Source of the DNA: Letharia columbiana
Lineage: Eukaryota > Ascomycota > Lecanoromycetes > Lecanorales > Parmeliaceae
Assembly (NCBI RefSeq): GCF_014066305.1
Contig: NW_023501043.1
Coordinates: 992,001-1,056,000 of the forward strand
DNA length: 64,000 nucleotides
Reading direction: 5' to 3'
In this document: positions 1 through 11,166 of the stretch, piece after piece
How the letters are laid out: every line of letters begins with the position of its first letter
Position numbering within the stretch: the first letter of the stretch is position 1
Position numbers and translations under genes: made by a program
The notes under the pieces: model-generated
Told to the model about the DNA's origin: nothing
The model's input: the letters and a program-made list of their open reading frames with translations, nothing else
The model's database searches: none

Positions 1-1273
1 GAGTAAAGGACTTTATGCGTAGGGACTTTCATGCACGGTGCCGGCTTAACTGCGGTACTACCTTTCACAGTACTGGCTTTTGCAGTGCTGCCTTTTACGG
101 TGCTACCTTGTACTGCACTAGTATGCAATAGTTGTCTCGGTGGCGTTTGCTTTCCTCTGCACGCTAGAGACTCTATAGACTGGTTTGCAGGTGCCAAGAT
201 GGATCAATGCTAAGTGCAGATTTATGAAATGCATAGGTTCGACCTTGATTTTGAAAGTTCGACTATAGAAATAGGGTTTCATAACAAGTTGAGGGATAGA
301 CCTGCGAGTTGAGGGACAACCCTCGAAAAAAGGGACAGGCCTCGGCCAAGGGATAGGCCACAAGTTAAGGGATAGACCCACGAGTTGAGGGACAGACCTC
401 CGGCAAAGGGACAGGCCTCAAGTCATATATGGCTCGCTTTCACCATGTGTTTGGAAATAGTTTCAAGACCTCTTTTGTGACTAGCGTCTCTAGACCTCAC
501 GTGTCTTCCGACACTTATTCTTCAGACGCTAGTCTCAAGACCAAATATGTCTCAAGCCAGCTGTTTCCAGACCTGATATTTCTTGGGACAAATTACGTCT
601 CCGGACACATGTCGCCAGACCTGGCATGTCTTCAAACATTAGTCTGAAGACATCTTATGTCTAAAGACAGGATGCGTCTAGAGACGGGTCATTCCCAGTA
701 TCTCGGTTAATGGATCTTGTTAGCGCTCATCAACGCATCAAATAGACTTTGCTGGCATAGATGCCATCTTCTTCCTCCAAGAAGAAGAGAAAGATACGTT
801 GAAAATCTACAGCACTGTCTTCACTGGTTTTCCCGATGCTGCGTTCCCCAACACTGCTCCGTGAGGAGCTCACCGCCTAACTCTGGTTGTTGGTCATATT
901 GCCTTTCCTATTTCTGTATCTCATTTCTACACCTCGCCCCTGAAATTTTCTCCGCAGCTATGACAAGAAGGGTGAGGTTAGCGTCGTTCGACAACCGAAC
1001 TTCCCGTTGCCTGATCTCACATGGTAGACATTCCATATTCTCGAACCTTCTTGCTGCGCCTCATCCTTCTGCAGTAGCATCCACTTCTGGCTCCACTTGT
1101 CCAATTACTGCTCCTAATCCCTATTTCCATTCCGCGAATCCATTCATGTTCTCTTTCTAGCTATCTCCACGCTGGGCTTGCCACAAAGAAGCTCAGCGGT
1201 GCACATTGTTGGTCCGTGATGCGACGTTTGGCACCAAGATCAGCCCGGGCGGAATCCTAGCACTAAACCCCAA
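1..1273. other. No supported gene; short imperfect repeats
   Basis: Several open frames exist here (for example plus 717-1160), but none shows a recognisable domain or a splice context. Bases 45-120 contain an imperfect tandem of about 16-17 bases built on ctggcttttrcrgtgctg. Bases 285-425 contain six or seven imperfect copies of about 20 bases built on agttgagggacagacctc. Bases 460-690 repeat variants of gtctccagacctg and gtctcaagacc. These look like decayed minisatellites rather than coding sequence. Confidence 0.5.
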
Positions 1274-2464
1274 TCATATTGATGGGAATAGATCAGCCAA
1301 GCTGCCATAGTGCGAGGCCGTTTTCCAACTGGATGGCCTCAACTGAGGTTCTACTTCTGTCAATTCCGAGAGCTGAGGCCGAGAATCCCAAACCTCGTAT
1401 TGTACACTTTTGGCGGAAGGTGAACGAGGGTCTGCAAGCTGAAGAAGAGACCGCTTAATGTCACGTCCTGACTGGCGCGACGATGCAGCGTCCTTTGCAC
1501 AACGGATTGATGGCACCGGTTGAGGGTTTCGTTGTATCGAACAAGATTCGCGAGATGTGACGCTATCCCCAGAACCTGCTACGTCTGAGCCTGAAACCAT
1601 CTCATCTGCGTCCTCCGCTTCGATTGGCCCATCGGAAATACACCCTGCTGGTAATGTCGGGGGTTGATCTCGGTTCCAGATACTCCTAGACTGGGTGCTC
1701 TCATTTCGCGCCGAGACTGTGTCCGATTGCGGGAGCCGGGTTTCTACATGACCGGGCTCTGCTTCTAATACCGGCCCTTTCGAAGTACGCTTTAAGCTAT
1801 AGAGTCGCTTCTCTAGCTCGGATAGTCCATGGTCTCGACACAGCCCTATTCCAATCTCGAAATTCACATACGTACCCTGATGCTTCTTACTTCCCCGCAA
1901 GATCTTGTACTTCTCAGAACCTAACCACTTTCTGAGATCCCTCACTGTATGTCTTGAACGGCCAGTGAGTTTGGCAATGTGGGAGGCGTTGATTCTAAAG
2001 TCTGACCTTCGAACCATAACAGGGCTAGGAAAACCCGTGATTTCAATGAATTCTGAAAGCTCTGGCTCTTTTACTGGCTCTTTTGTTGGCTTTTTTACTG
2101 GCTCTTTTGCTGGCTCTTTTACTGGCTCTGAAAGTTCTGGCTCTGAAAGTTCTGGCTCTGAAAGTTCTGGCTCCTTTACTGGCTCTTGCGGGACACCCTT
2201 CCAAGTACGTAGCTCCTCCTCCAACTTAGTCAGACCGTACCTCCGACACAACTCTACCCCAACCCAGAAGTCCACATATATACCTCTGTAGTTGAAGTCA
2301 AAAACTGTGTCGAAGCTCCGCCTAAACTCTCGCTTGATCTTGGATAGTTCGGTGTTTGGCTGACTGGATACTCGACAAATATCATGAACTCTAATTCGAA
2401 AGTCTGACCTTCGCACCGTGACAGGTTGAGGAAGCACGTTAGTTACGAAAAATGGAAAAAGCTG
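1274..2464 (-). CDS. Two tandem KilA-N (APSES-like) domains
   Basis: This open segment continues from the preceding exon through a 54-base in-frame intron (2465-2518, GTATGA donor, CCTAG acceptor). It holds two KilA-N/APSES-type DNA-binding domains. The first spans about 2430-2210 (V-R-R-S-D-F-R-I, then G-I-Y-V-D-F near its end). The second spans about 2035-1795 (V-R-R-S-D-F-R-I-N-A-S-H-I, then Q-G-T-Y-V-N-F). They are separated by a Pro/Glu/Lys repeat linker (E-L-S-E-P three times, then K-E-P-V units) that reflects a small DNA repeat at 2060-2180. The C-terminal 150 residues are polar with no recognised domain. KilA-N domains bind DNA in phage proteins and, as APSES, in fungal transcription factors. 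Whether this part is still expressed, alone or joined to the kinase, is unclear. Confidence 0.7.
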   Translation of the reverse strand, partial: QLFPFFVTNVLPQPVTVRRSDFRIRVHDICRVSSQPNTELSKIKREFRRSFDTVFDFNYRGIYVDFWVGVELCRRYGLTKLEEELRTWKGVPQEPVKEPELSEPELSEPELSEPVKEPAKEPVKKPTKEPVKEPELSEFIEITGFPSPVMVRRSDFRINASHIAKLTGRSRHTVRDLRKWLGSEKYKILRGSKKHQGTYVNFEIGIGLCRDHGLSELEKRLYSLKRTSKGPVLEAEPGHVETRLPQSDTVSARNESTQSRSIWNRDQPPTLPAGCISDGPIEAEDADEMVSGSDVAGSGDSVTSRESCSIQRNPQPVPSIRCAKDAASSRQSGRDIKRSLLQLADPRSPSAKSVQYEVWDSRPQLSELTEVEPQLRPSSWKTASHYGSLADLFPSI

Positions 2465-2512
2465 CTAGGCGAAGTAATTGTGAATAAGTCCATATACAAA
2501 CATAGGGCGGTG

Positions 2513-2932
2513 TCATACCTTGGCGGGATAGTTGTTGACATACTCCACAGGCTTGCTGTAGTTATCACGCTGGAGCTTAAGTCCGTGATCTATTAATGGC
2601 TGCAGCTCCTGCTCCAGTCCGAAATGCTTGCAGAGTATTTGTCCGTGTTCGAAGTTAACCCAAGAGCATGAAGAAGCAATACCTGCTATAGGTGGAAGGA
2701 CCTCGACCTTGATACTTTGTTCCATCAGCTACAGAAGATGTTCAATATCACCGGAATTCTTGTTAGTCAGTGTCAGTATCTAACTTGCGTTGAGAAGGCA
2801 GTCTTCTTTTCGCATGAGCACAATTTTGTCATCAATCTTTATCTGTATATATCTCCCGTCAAAATCCGTCACCTTGACAAGGACCAGTCAGCATGCGCGA
2901 CATGTCTGACGGGCTCATTGAGGATGGTGTAC
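2513..2932 (-). pseudogene. First KilA-N domain, interrupted by two TAG codons
   Basis: From 2872 downwards the minus strand encodes a KilA-N start (I-x-I-x-x-x-I-V-L-M-R-K-E-D followed by L-L-N-A) and, after 2728, its end (S-W-V-N-F-E-H-G-Q-I-L-C). These segments and the flanking kinase and KilA-N frames are all in one phase: 3082 to 2872 is 210 bases and 2872 to 2725 is 147 bases. Two TAG codons at 2780-2782 and 2729-2731 break the domain. The first falls exactly where the family has Q in the N-A-T-Q-I motif. A GT..TAG segment with a branch-like ctgactaac covers the same bases, but it is 56 long and would shift the frame, so decay is the simpler reading. Confidence 0.65.
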
Positions 2933-3079
2933 TTTAGCTTTACCCTCATTCTCGCCGTCCAGGTTTCCTCCGTCCAGGTTCTCTGCCAGTATTGCCCCCA
3001 CATTGTCGTGAACATTGCGCTTTGACGAAGGCGTCTCGACCTCCCTTGGACTCCCTTCCGCTGCTGGGGCAGACGCCCT

Positions 3080-5150
3080 TTACAAAGGAGACCTCGTCCG
3101 TTTTTCTGTGGATTTTCGCGCGACTTGTCTCGTGATACGGGGCACTCTCGGAATAGGCTCCACAGCTTGAGTGAAGCTCGCAACGTCTTCTGCTAATGGT
3201 TCCTTGCCGGGGTCCAGCTGCGGTATCTGACGAAGCTGTGCTGCTGAGTTGTGTCCCTTACGCTTTGACGGCTTCGAAAGATCTTCACCGGCTTCGCACG
3301 AGACTAAAGCTCGTGACCGTTTTGATCGTCCTCTTCCCGAAGTGTCAGCCGTGGGAGATTGGGTCGTCTGTGGCCGCCACCGCCACCGCTTACTTAGCGT
3401 TGACGTGGGACTGTTTTCAGTTTTAGGATTCCAGATCTGTGTAGGTCCCTGAGGGTGCCGGTCAAGTGATGGCAGAGATGCACGATTGTAAAAGTGAGTT
3501 CCTTCTCGACGATCACGCTTCGAGGGAGCAACTTCAGTCGTTTCCGATGCGCCTCCTATGTCGTAGAATCCTGCATTTTGAAGGGGTTGCGTTATGACGG
3601 ATGTGATCCTCGTGACGTCGTCTTGACCGGCTGTCTTCCCTGTAGGCGTTGTACGTCTAGTGTCGATAGTTGGGATTTCGTGAAATCCTAGACGATATAC
3701 TTCCTCTAAGCAATCACTTGCTGATCGCCGGTGTCGATAATCCATCCTCAGCATCTTGGTTGAGATGAGATCTATCAAAGCGTCCCCTTCCCCTTCCATA
3801 TCCTTGGCTTTTCGGACTATATCTCGACACCACGGCTCGCCCTTGGGCTCTTGACTTGCCCAAGGGAGACCGTATCCGTATTGTAATACGACCACTCCTA
3901 GTGACCATATGTCAACCATAGCAGTGTAATGATGACGTCCCCAGATCTCGGGAGCGGCGTATTCATCTGATCCGCAGAAGGTTTTCAAGGTGGAATCGTT
4001 CTTGGCCAATCCAAAGTCGACGAGCTTGATGACGAAGGGTATTCGGGACCGAAGGAGGATGTTTGCCGGCTTGATGTCCCGATGCGCTAGAGGCGGAGAA
4101 TGAGAATGCAGGTACTCGAGAGCCTGGAGTCCTTGACAAAGAATTTGGAGGTTCTCTTCTTCGGTGATGAAATCTTGGCAGGCTAAGCTTCCAAGAGGCA
4201 GATATTCCATCACCAGCAGAGGTTTCTGCTCCTCCGAGAACTTCACGAATTTCACAATATGCTCCTTTGCGAAAAGTCAGACAGGGATCGTTCATTAGGT
4301 TAATAATCACACTCACGTGTGAAAGACTCATCAAGGTGTCAACCTCTTTCTTCCAACTACCGTGATGAAACTTTTTGGCAGCATTCACGTCGCCCGTGCT
4401 TACATCGACGGCCTTGTAGACCGTGCTAAAGCCACCGCGTCCGAGCTCTTCTTCCAACAGATAGATAGGCTGTTGTCCGGGAGGCTTTGGTCTGGGAGAC
4501 TCTTGTCCAGGAGAATGTTGTGCAGTGGGCATCGCGGTCGTTTGCTGGCTTTCCATGCCTAGCTGGCTGAGTGGGGGGAGCGCGTTTCGGCGCTCTTCAA
4601 AGTAGGCGTCACGATGTGCCTCATACTCGGCCCGACGAGAATCGCGGTTTTCTGGCCACTTGACCTTGAAGATCAGATCATTTTTATCACCGACCGTGAT
4701 TTCGATATTCTTGTATGTGTCGAAGAGGATCCAGGTGAATTGGGTTCGACGAGAAGGGTTCTCGCCATTGTAATCAACTTGTGCTTCTTTTCGAGATGTA
4801 TTCTTGAATATAACCTCTCCTCGCTCGTTGAATGTGATGCAGAATTGTTGACCGCTGAAGCCGGCACCTCGCTCGCCCAGGAAGACATCGCAGATTCGTG
4901 GATCACTTCCGAACACAAAGCCTTTCTCGAGGTTCTTCGGCTTGTCGTCAAAGGTCAGTTGTATTTGAGACCTAGGTTGGTCTACAGCGGGGGTACTTTC
5001 TCGACTTGAAATATCCGCTATAGACTCAGACGCAGGCAGGCATCGATCTTGATTCTGCGGTCTATTCCACGCTCTTTCGGCCGTTGTACCGTACGCCTCC
5101 AGTGTTATGATGAGCCTGGGATCATTCACGTCCATCTTGAGAATTTCCAA
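3080..5150 (-). CDS. FHA domain serine/threonine protein kinase
   Basis: Exon 1 is 5150-4317 and exon 2 is 4264-3080. The 52-base intron 4265-4316 has a GTGAGT donor and joins S-L-S-H to E-H-I-V in phase 0, giving 672 residues. Residues about 62-165 form an FHA-like beta domain (FGSDP near residue 80, FSGQQ near 98, YNG near 127). The usual SxxH histidine is Q. Residues about 229-450 form a protein kinase: glycine loop LGRGGFSTVYKA near 236, NAAKK lysine near 259, catalytic HRD at 339-341, DFG at 361-363 and APE at 382-384. All catalytic residues are present, so it should be active on Ser/Thr. The tail is basic and disordered. FHA domains bind phosphothreonine, which suggests a role in a phosphorylation cascade. 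The TAA at 3080 may be secondary, because the frame continues into KilA-N domains. Confidence 0.85.
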
Positions 5151-5459
5151 TCGAAAGAATGAAGCGATAAACCTTCAGCAGATGATTATTTAAAGGAAGA
5201 GTTCTTCTGATCAGAAATATCTCATCTACCCAACCTTCGTATGCTACCCAACCTTCCCGCTGTATTTAGTAGAGGGCAACGACAGGTGCCACGACACCAC
5301 AGTACGAGCATGGAGGTTTTGATTGGTTCCTATAGCGCCCACCATAAGATTAATCGTATCTACCCCCATTCCAACTTATCTTCGAACAGTCCCCCTCCGA
5401 CAGTCCCCCGTCCACACTAATGTGGCTACCGGCTATACCCGCAGCCACCCGGCTTGATA
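5151..5459. promoter_or_regulatory. Upstream region of the FHA kinase gene
   Basis: Ordinary base composition, no open frame of note. It would hold the kinase promoter because it is directly 5' of the minus-strand start codon. No specific binding site was recognised. The AT-rich tract begins just beyond it. Confidence 0.35.
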
Positions 5460-8089
5460 TAGGCCTTGACATAGTGAGTATCTGACTAGTAGGTATATTA
5501 TCGATATTTCTTCCATTCCACGATATTCAACTAGAACGTTAGACCTTAACGAGTGAGGGAGGCCTTATAATATAGGTACTCAGCGAGGCAATAGTTGTAG
5601 TTGACGTTATTGTGTGGCCGATACCGAATATTCTCGCTAAGCTTACGAGTATTTCGAGTCTTCTTTTTATAACGTTAATAGAGTATCGTCTAAATCTAGC
5701 GAGTTTTATACTCGCTATAACTAGTTACTATAGTAAATTCTTACGTATAAGATTAGTCCTTAAGACGTAGGATTATATTATTTTTATTAGAAAAGATCTT
5801 ATTATTAATAAAGATACGCTTATAAATAGCTAAAAAGGTAGCGAAACTACGCCTCTTCTTATCTATAATCGTCGTAGTATACTTAATAGAATTTATAATA
5901 TATAAATAGATAGATAAAATAGAGGAAGATAAATATTATAAATAGTCTTAGAAGTTAAGTTTAAATAAAATGCGGGGATATAAAAGAAAGATAAGTATTT
6001 ATCTATTTATAAGATCTATAGACATCGATCTTCTTACGAATAATCGTTTTCACTCTTATTTACATACTACTTCTATTTGCACGCTCTAAGATTCGATAAA
6101 TTCGACGTAATATTAAAATGCCTACTCGTGCGGCCGATCTTTTAATTACGTACTAATTAGAAGAATCTTATCTAATTATCGTTTCAATTAATAGAATAGA
6201 TTGAATTTGATCTTTTCTCAGCACACTCTCCGCACCTACGCATACAACTATTTTTCGCTCTATATTCTCGTATTTCTCTTAATAAAAAACTCTTATAGTG
6301 ACGATATAAGCCCGTAGGCCCATATATATATCGCGCGTATCTCGTCGACGCTCTTAATTTCTATCGAACATAACTACTATAAATATAATCTTAAAAATAA
6401 TTATTTATTTACATGTAAATAATAATCTACGACGAGAGATAATACTAAGAAAATATAGAATCTAGATCTTCTAATTAATGAAATAATTAGTTATAAGATT
6501 AATCTATCTAATTAATACGTAATTAAAAGATCGACCGTACGAGTATTATTTATTAACTCTATATAATAAATTAATATAATAATAATAATCTTTTATTTCT
6601 ATTAAGACTCTATAAGAAAATATTTAAATTATTATTTTCTAGATTTAATTTATCTAATTTTATCTCTATTTTTATTTTCTATTATTTCTTTTAACTCTCT
6701 TATTTCTTTTATTACTTTAATCTTTTCTATCTTTTTAAATCTCTATTATCTTATTATATTTAAGTATATATTAAATTATCTCGTTATTATTATAATTATA
6801 AGCGATACTCTTAATAATTTAATATAGAAAGTATAAATATCATAATATCTTTTTACTGAAACTCTTAATTCTTTTTATAATATCTAATTGTCTTTAAAAA
6901 GAGTAAAAATAATATTTATCTTTTATTTTAATATACTTATCTATATTAAGTTTCTTTTTTTTACTTTCTCTTATTAAGATTATTATTAATAATTTAAATT
7001 ATATTAAATTATATACTTTTTTTAATTTTTATAATAATATTAAATAAATATTTTTAATCTTAAATTAAATTTAATAAGATTAAGAGTATATATAATTATA
7101 TTATATATTTAAATTTTATAAATTTTTATAAATTTTATAATAATAATATTCTAGCTTTAAATAGCTTTTAATATTACGATTTTTAATAAAACTTAATATA
7201 ACTTTATATTATTTATATAAATAAACTTTATATTATTTTTAAATCTTAATAGCTATTATTTTATCTATTTATAAACTTAAATTATATAATAATATAAATC
7301 GATAATATATATTATCTAAAAAAACGTTTAAAGTAGATATTAGTATATTAGTATATATAAAAGAATAAGATAGAACTAATCTAAAAAACCTTGAATTTGT
7401 ATATACAGCCAATTATAAATTTAGGATCACTACGCTCTTTAGTTAGATTCGCTGAGTTATCGCGGATAAATAAATTAGCGTCCGCAATTATCAAAATCTC
7501 GCCCTTCCGCGCCTCTCTTATTAAATTATAGATATACATTATTTACAATAGTAACAACTTTTTTATTTTCTATTAAAATTTTGATTTTTTTTTTAAATTT
7601 TGAAGCGCTATTTAGGCTTTTCGAATTTTTAAGAATTTTAAAAATTTGTCTTATAATCATTAAAGCGCACCGAATTCAAATATCGCTCACCAAAGTTCGC
7701 TTACCAAAGATCGCTCACCTATTTAGATACTCGATAGCCCACTAGACTCTAATTAAAAAAATGACTATAAATTTAATTCATAGGCCTTTACTCGTATAAT
7801 AGAATAAGATAGAGCTACGTTAAAAAATCTTAAATTTATATATATAGCTAATTATAAATTTAAAATTACTACGCTTTTTAATTAGATATCACGAGTAAAT
7901 AAATTAGCGTTCGTAACTATTAAAATCTATTATTCTACTTTTAATCATTTAATAACTTTATTATTTTCTATTAAAATTTTAAGATATATTTTTTAAATTA
8001 TAAAGCGTAGATTACGCTTTTTAATGCTTTAAAAATTTCGAAATTTAGTCTTATAATTATTAAAAAGTAAGATATTTAAATATCGCTTA
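5460..8089. repeat. AT-rich, RIP-like tract with decayed repeats
   Basis: Almost no frame is open in this stretch. It is dominated by A, T and TA dinucleotides, the residue expected after C-to-T mutation of duplicated DNA in ascomycetes. Two copies of a dispersed repeat are still readable at about 7350-7760 and 7780-8089. Both contain gaataagatagarcta and later tagcgtycgyaaytat blocks, shared with better preserved copies at 21860-22160 and 59225-59590. No gene is supported. Confidence 0.7.
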
Positions 8090-9172
8090 TGTTAAGAAAT
8101 AGTTCTAAGTGGAATCATATGCATGAATAATGTGTATATGGTGTGATAATAATGAATTACAAGAAGCCTGCAGTAGAAGAAGTCTCTGCAGTGCCGCAGT
8201 GCCAAGGCACTAAGCCCAATCGGGACGCCTAGTGGAGAAATCCGTAACAAATGCCACCGAAGAAGAAAAATAACAGCGTCCTCGCTGCTGACATGGAGAC
8301 GTCAGAGATACACCATATGCCGTAGGCCTGCTTCCCCCTGAATCTTCTCTGAAACACCTATCCTTGACCTGTAGCCTCCATGCCTTTCGCGTAGTGAATG
8401 TAGTCAGGTGGAGAGGCGAGTTGAGAGGCGAGAAGAGAGGCGAGAAGAGAGGCGAGAAGTGGAGCATTACTAAGGCGAATGGAAGACTCTCTGCAATAGT
8501 GCATAGTAGCCTGGTGTGGAATAGTGGAGAGCGTGCCCGTATTGTCATTGTCGCTGCTGCTGCCCGTGCTCTTGTTCTCCGTAGTCTTCTCCGCAGTTTT
8601 CTCCGCAGTTTTCTCCGCAGTTTTCTCCGCAGTTTTCTCCACAATTGATTATTGCCATGGCCTATGCTGAGGAGCGGTAACTTGGTACTCAGCAGGGCGG
8701 AATTTGGCTTCAAGGCCTGCCAGTCTGGTGTTGAAGGCTGTCATAGCCTGACTGATAGCCTGACTGATAGCCTGAGTGACTGCGTCATGGATTGCCGTAG
8801 TGATCATAACTTGTAGGGAGGCTGTTTGCTCTGCTGTAAAGCCAGGCATAGGGCTGGAAATGTGGCTATTGTACGCCATGGTGGTAGGACGAATGGCCTA
8901 GTGAAAGGATCGCTGTAGACGAGTGTTTGTAGGGTCCGATTAGGTGCTGAACTAAGGCGAGGTGGGCGTCTAAGAGACTCTAGAGATGCTGCACTCGGTG
9001 GGAGTGGTGTTCTCTGTAGATTTCTCTGATAGTGAGTGTTGTAGGGTTCGTGTAGGTGCTGGACGAAGGCGAGGTAGGCGAATGTAACGAGGACAGCTAG
9101 TGCTAGGCCTGAATCGACCGAGGTGTTGCTACCATTATTAAGGAATAGTTCTAAGTGGAATCATATGCATGA
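8090..9172 (-). mobile_element. Short non-autonomous LTR element (family A)
   Basis: A 160-base LTR at 8090-8249 begins tgttaagaaatag and ends ccgtaaca. A truncated second LTR at 9136-9172 repeats its first 37 bases and has TA in place of the initial TG. Inside the second LTR, read on the minus strand, lies tggtagcaacacct, the same primer-binding-like sequence found in the BIR-carrying element at 24401-25739. The roughly 0.9-kb interior encodes only small minus-strand frames and no protease, integrase or reverse transcriptase. It is therefore non-autonomous and needed enzymes supplied elsewhere. A RIP-decayed copy of the LTR lies at about 20474-20634. Confidence 0.75.
8358..8879 (-). CDS. Small gag-like frames of family A element
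   Basis: Two short minus-strand frames fill the element. The frame 8879-8649 (76 residues) has a central repeat of Q-A-I-S that looks amphipathic. The frame 8642-8358 (94 residues) begins with five copies of A-E-K-T and continues to L-S-T-I-P-H-Q. This order, an E-x-T-A repeat followed by L-S-T-I-P-x-Q, is also found in the BIR element ORF at 24718-25416 and in the tandem array at 22551-23620. A shared origin is likely, although the function is unknown. The two frames may be one disrupted ORF. Confidence 0.4.
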
Positions 9173-9378
9173 TACCCCGATGGAAAAACACTACCCCGAC
9201 CCGACCCTACTCCGTTGAAACTCCGCCCCGGAGCGGGGTGGTGTTGGGTATCTAAAACCTCGCCCCACCCCGCCTCGTTGCGTAGCGTAGACGGGGGACT
9301 ATCGGGGGGGACTATTCGAAGATAAGTTGCCTCTATTCGCGCCATACCGCCATCTTAAATCCGATAAATCCGATATAG

Positions 9379-9561
9379 TGTCAGGGAATGAACCGTGTAT
9401 CGAATAATGATATTAGTGGTATCATATGAATGGAATATTAACTATGAAGGTTGCTAAGTAACATGTGTGCCGAAGTCATCAGAGTGCCAAGCCGCCAAGG
9501 AGCTAGCCCGAATGGAGCCTAGCGCAAGTCTGGAGAAGGAATGCCGGTTGAAACCATGACA
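9379..9561 (-). repeat. LTR of family C element (3' side)
   Basis: 183 bases, tg...ca ends, paired with 12055-12237. Preceded by TATAG, the target-site duplication. Confidence 0.88.
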
Positions 9562-9600
9562 TTACCCCCCCCTCAAATGGCCATGTCCCTATGGTCCAAA

Positions 9601-10187
9601 TCATGGCGACGGCGAGGTGGCAACAGCGAGACGATCGTCATGATCCATGGTGCACTGGCCTTTATGGCCTGAAGCATATTTGCTACCCCCTGAAACAACA
9701 ACTTTGAACTTTTTCTCGCAGACACTCTCAGTGTCCAACCGTGGCATTGAGCCAAATCTCATGTAGCATGGTGTGGTGGATTCGTGGTTTTGGCGCATTG
9801 CCGAAAAAAGCGAAAAAAAATCGAAATCGAATGAGGCCAATTCGTTCAAAAACGCAAAGTCCGATGATTTGCCGAATCGAAACTGATTTGAATGCGCTAG
9901 CCGCATGCGGCTAGGCGGAACGGTTGTTCATCCACATCGGAATCCAGAGGCTCTGCTGGAGTGACCGTTTCTTCTTTGATAGTCAAGGCCTGAATTTTGG
10001 CCTGCAATTCCGTGTTCGTAGCAGTGAGAGTCTTTGCATTGGAACGATGAAGGTCCCGTGACTCTCGAAGTCGTGTTACGGTTGTGTTGAGATTCTGAAT
10101 AGTAGTGTTGAGGCCACGAATCTGGGCCTGGTAATGCTGAATCGTCAATGACGATTCAGGACGGGTTTCTTCTTGATCCGAGTCCAT
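9601..10187 (-). CDS. Coiled-coil frame at the 3' end of family C element
   Basis: The frame 10187-9897 (96 residues) starts M-D-S-D-Q-E-E-T and has regular N-T-T and L-N-T spacing suggesting a coiled coil. The frame 9906-9601 follows with a four-base-scale overlap region in another phase. The start codon sits at the edge of the 103-base tandem array, and each array unit repeats the same M-D-S-D-Q start. No enzymatic motif is visible. Confidence 0.35.
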
Positions 10188-10685
10188 AACGGATCAGGTG
10201 GAGATCTCTCCACTGATGCAGGCAGGTAACAGGTAAGGCAAGCGAGAGATAGTCGAAATATCTCCCCGCAGAGGCTTGATCCGAGTCCATAACGGATCAG
10301 GTGGAGATCTCTCCACTGATGCAGGCAGGTAACAGGTAAGGCAAGCGAGAGATAGTCGAAATATCTCCCCGCAGAGGCTTGATCCGAGTCCATAACGGAT
10401 CAGGTGGAGATCTCTCCACTGATGCAGGCAGGTAACAGGTAAGGCAAGCGAGAGATAGTCGAAATATCTCCCCGCAGAGGCTTGATCCGAGTCCATAACG
10501 GATCAGGTGGAGATCTCTCCACTGATGCAGGCAGGTAACAGGTAAGGCAAGCGAGAGATAGTCGAAATATCTCCCCGCAGAGGCTTGATCCGAGTCCATA
10601 ACGGATCAGGTGGAGATCTCTCCACTGATGCAGGCGGGTAACAGTTAAGGCAAGCGAGAGATAGTCGAAATATCTCCCCGCAGAG
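10174..10685. repeat. Tandem array, 103-base unit, about five copies
   Basis: Units start at 10191, 10294, 10397, 10500 and 10603 (ggatcaggtggagatctctc). Each unit contains the near-palindrome ggtggagatctctccac and tatctccccgcagaggc. Copies 1-4 look identical by eye. The period is not divisible by three, yet long minus-strand frames run across the array. Confidence 0.92.
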
Positions 10686-11100
10686 GCAGGGTAGGCAGGC
10701 AGGCAGGGAATCGTCCGAATATCTCCTCCACAACAAGGCGATTGAGTAGTCGATATTCGAGAGATCCCCGCAGAGGCAGGGCAGGCAGGCAGGCAGGTAG
10801 GTAGGCAGGGAATCGTTCGGATATCTCCTCCACAACAAGGCGATTGAGTAGTCGATATTCGAGAGATCCCCGCAGAGGCAGGGCAGGCAGGCAGGCAGGG
10901 AATCGTCCGAATATCTCCTCCACAACAAGGCGATTGAGTAGTCGATATTCGAGAGATCCCCGCAGAGGTAGGGCAGGCAGGCAGGCAGGCAGGTAGGCAG
11001 GCAGGGAATCGTCCGGATATCTCCTCCACAACAAGGCGATTGAGTAGTCGATATTCGAGAGATCTCCGCAGGGCAGGGCAGGTAGGCAGGCAGGAGCAGG
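10686..11100. repeat. Second tandem array with (ggca)n spacer
   Basis: Four copies of a roughly 90-106-base unit contain cgattgagtagtcgatattc and tccacaacaagg, separated by variable runs of ggcaggcaggta. Spacing is 102, 90 and 106 bases because the microsatellite varies in length. It directly follows the 103-base array inside the family C element. Confidence 0.85.
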
Positions 11101-11166
11101 CAGGCAACAATAGCTTAGCTCACGGCTATGTTGGATAGTTAATATTATGTCAAGGTAGAGGCCAGC

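Larger units (their letters stand above)
1274..5150 (-). pseudogene. Composite frame: FHA, Ser/Thr kinase and three KilA-N domains
   Basis: One minus-strand reading frame runs from the kinase start at 5150 to the stop at 1274. It uses two clear introns (4265-4316 and 2465-2518) and possibly a third (2873-2932, 60 bases, in frame, branch gctgac). The kinase part is intact to TAA at 3080-3082. Downstream, in the same frame, lie a linker, a KilA-N domain interrupted by TAG at 2780-2782 and 2729-2731, and two open KilA-N domains. All stops left after splicing can be read as CAA or CAG changed to TAA or TAG, which is the CpA to TpA change made by RIP. Two readings remain possible: a once-single kinase-KilA-N gene now broken, or a kinase gene followed by an independent KilA-N gene. 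Confidence 0.6.

Noticed and set aside
1905..2291. Plus-strand frame rich in S-G-S-E
   Set aside because: Antisense of the P-E-L-S-E linker repeat between KilA-N domains.
2717..2790. A 56-base intron removing both TAG codons of the first KilA-N domain
   Set aside because: It has GT..AG ends and a good branch site, but would shift the frame and delete conserved domain residues. In-frame decay fits better.
3044..3084. A 39-base intron that would remove the kinase TAA
   Set aside because: GTAAAG donor and in-frame length, but shorter than every other intron here and without a branch site. Kept only as a remote option.
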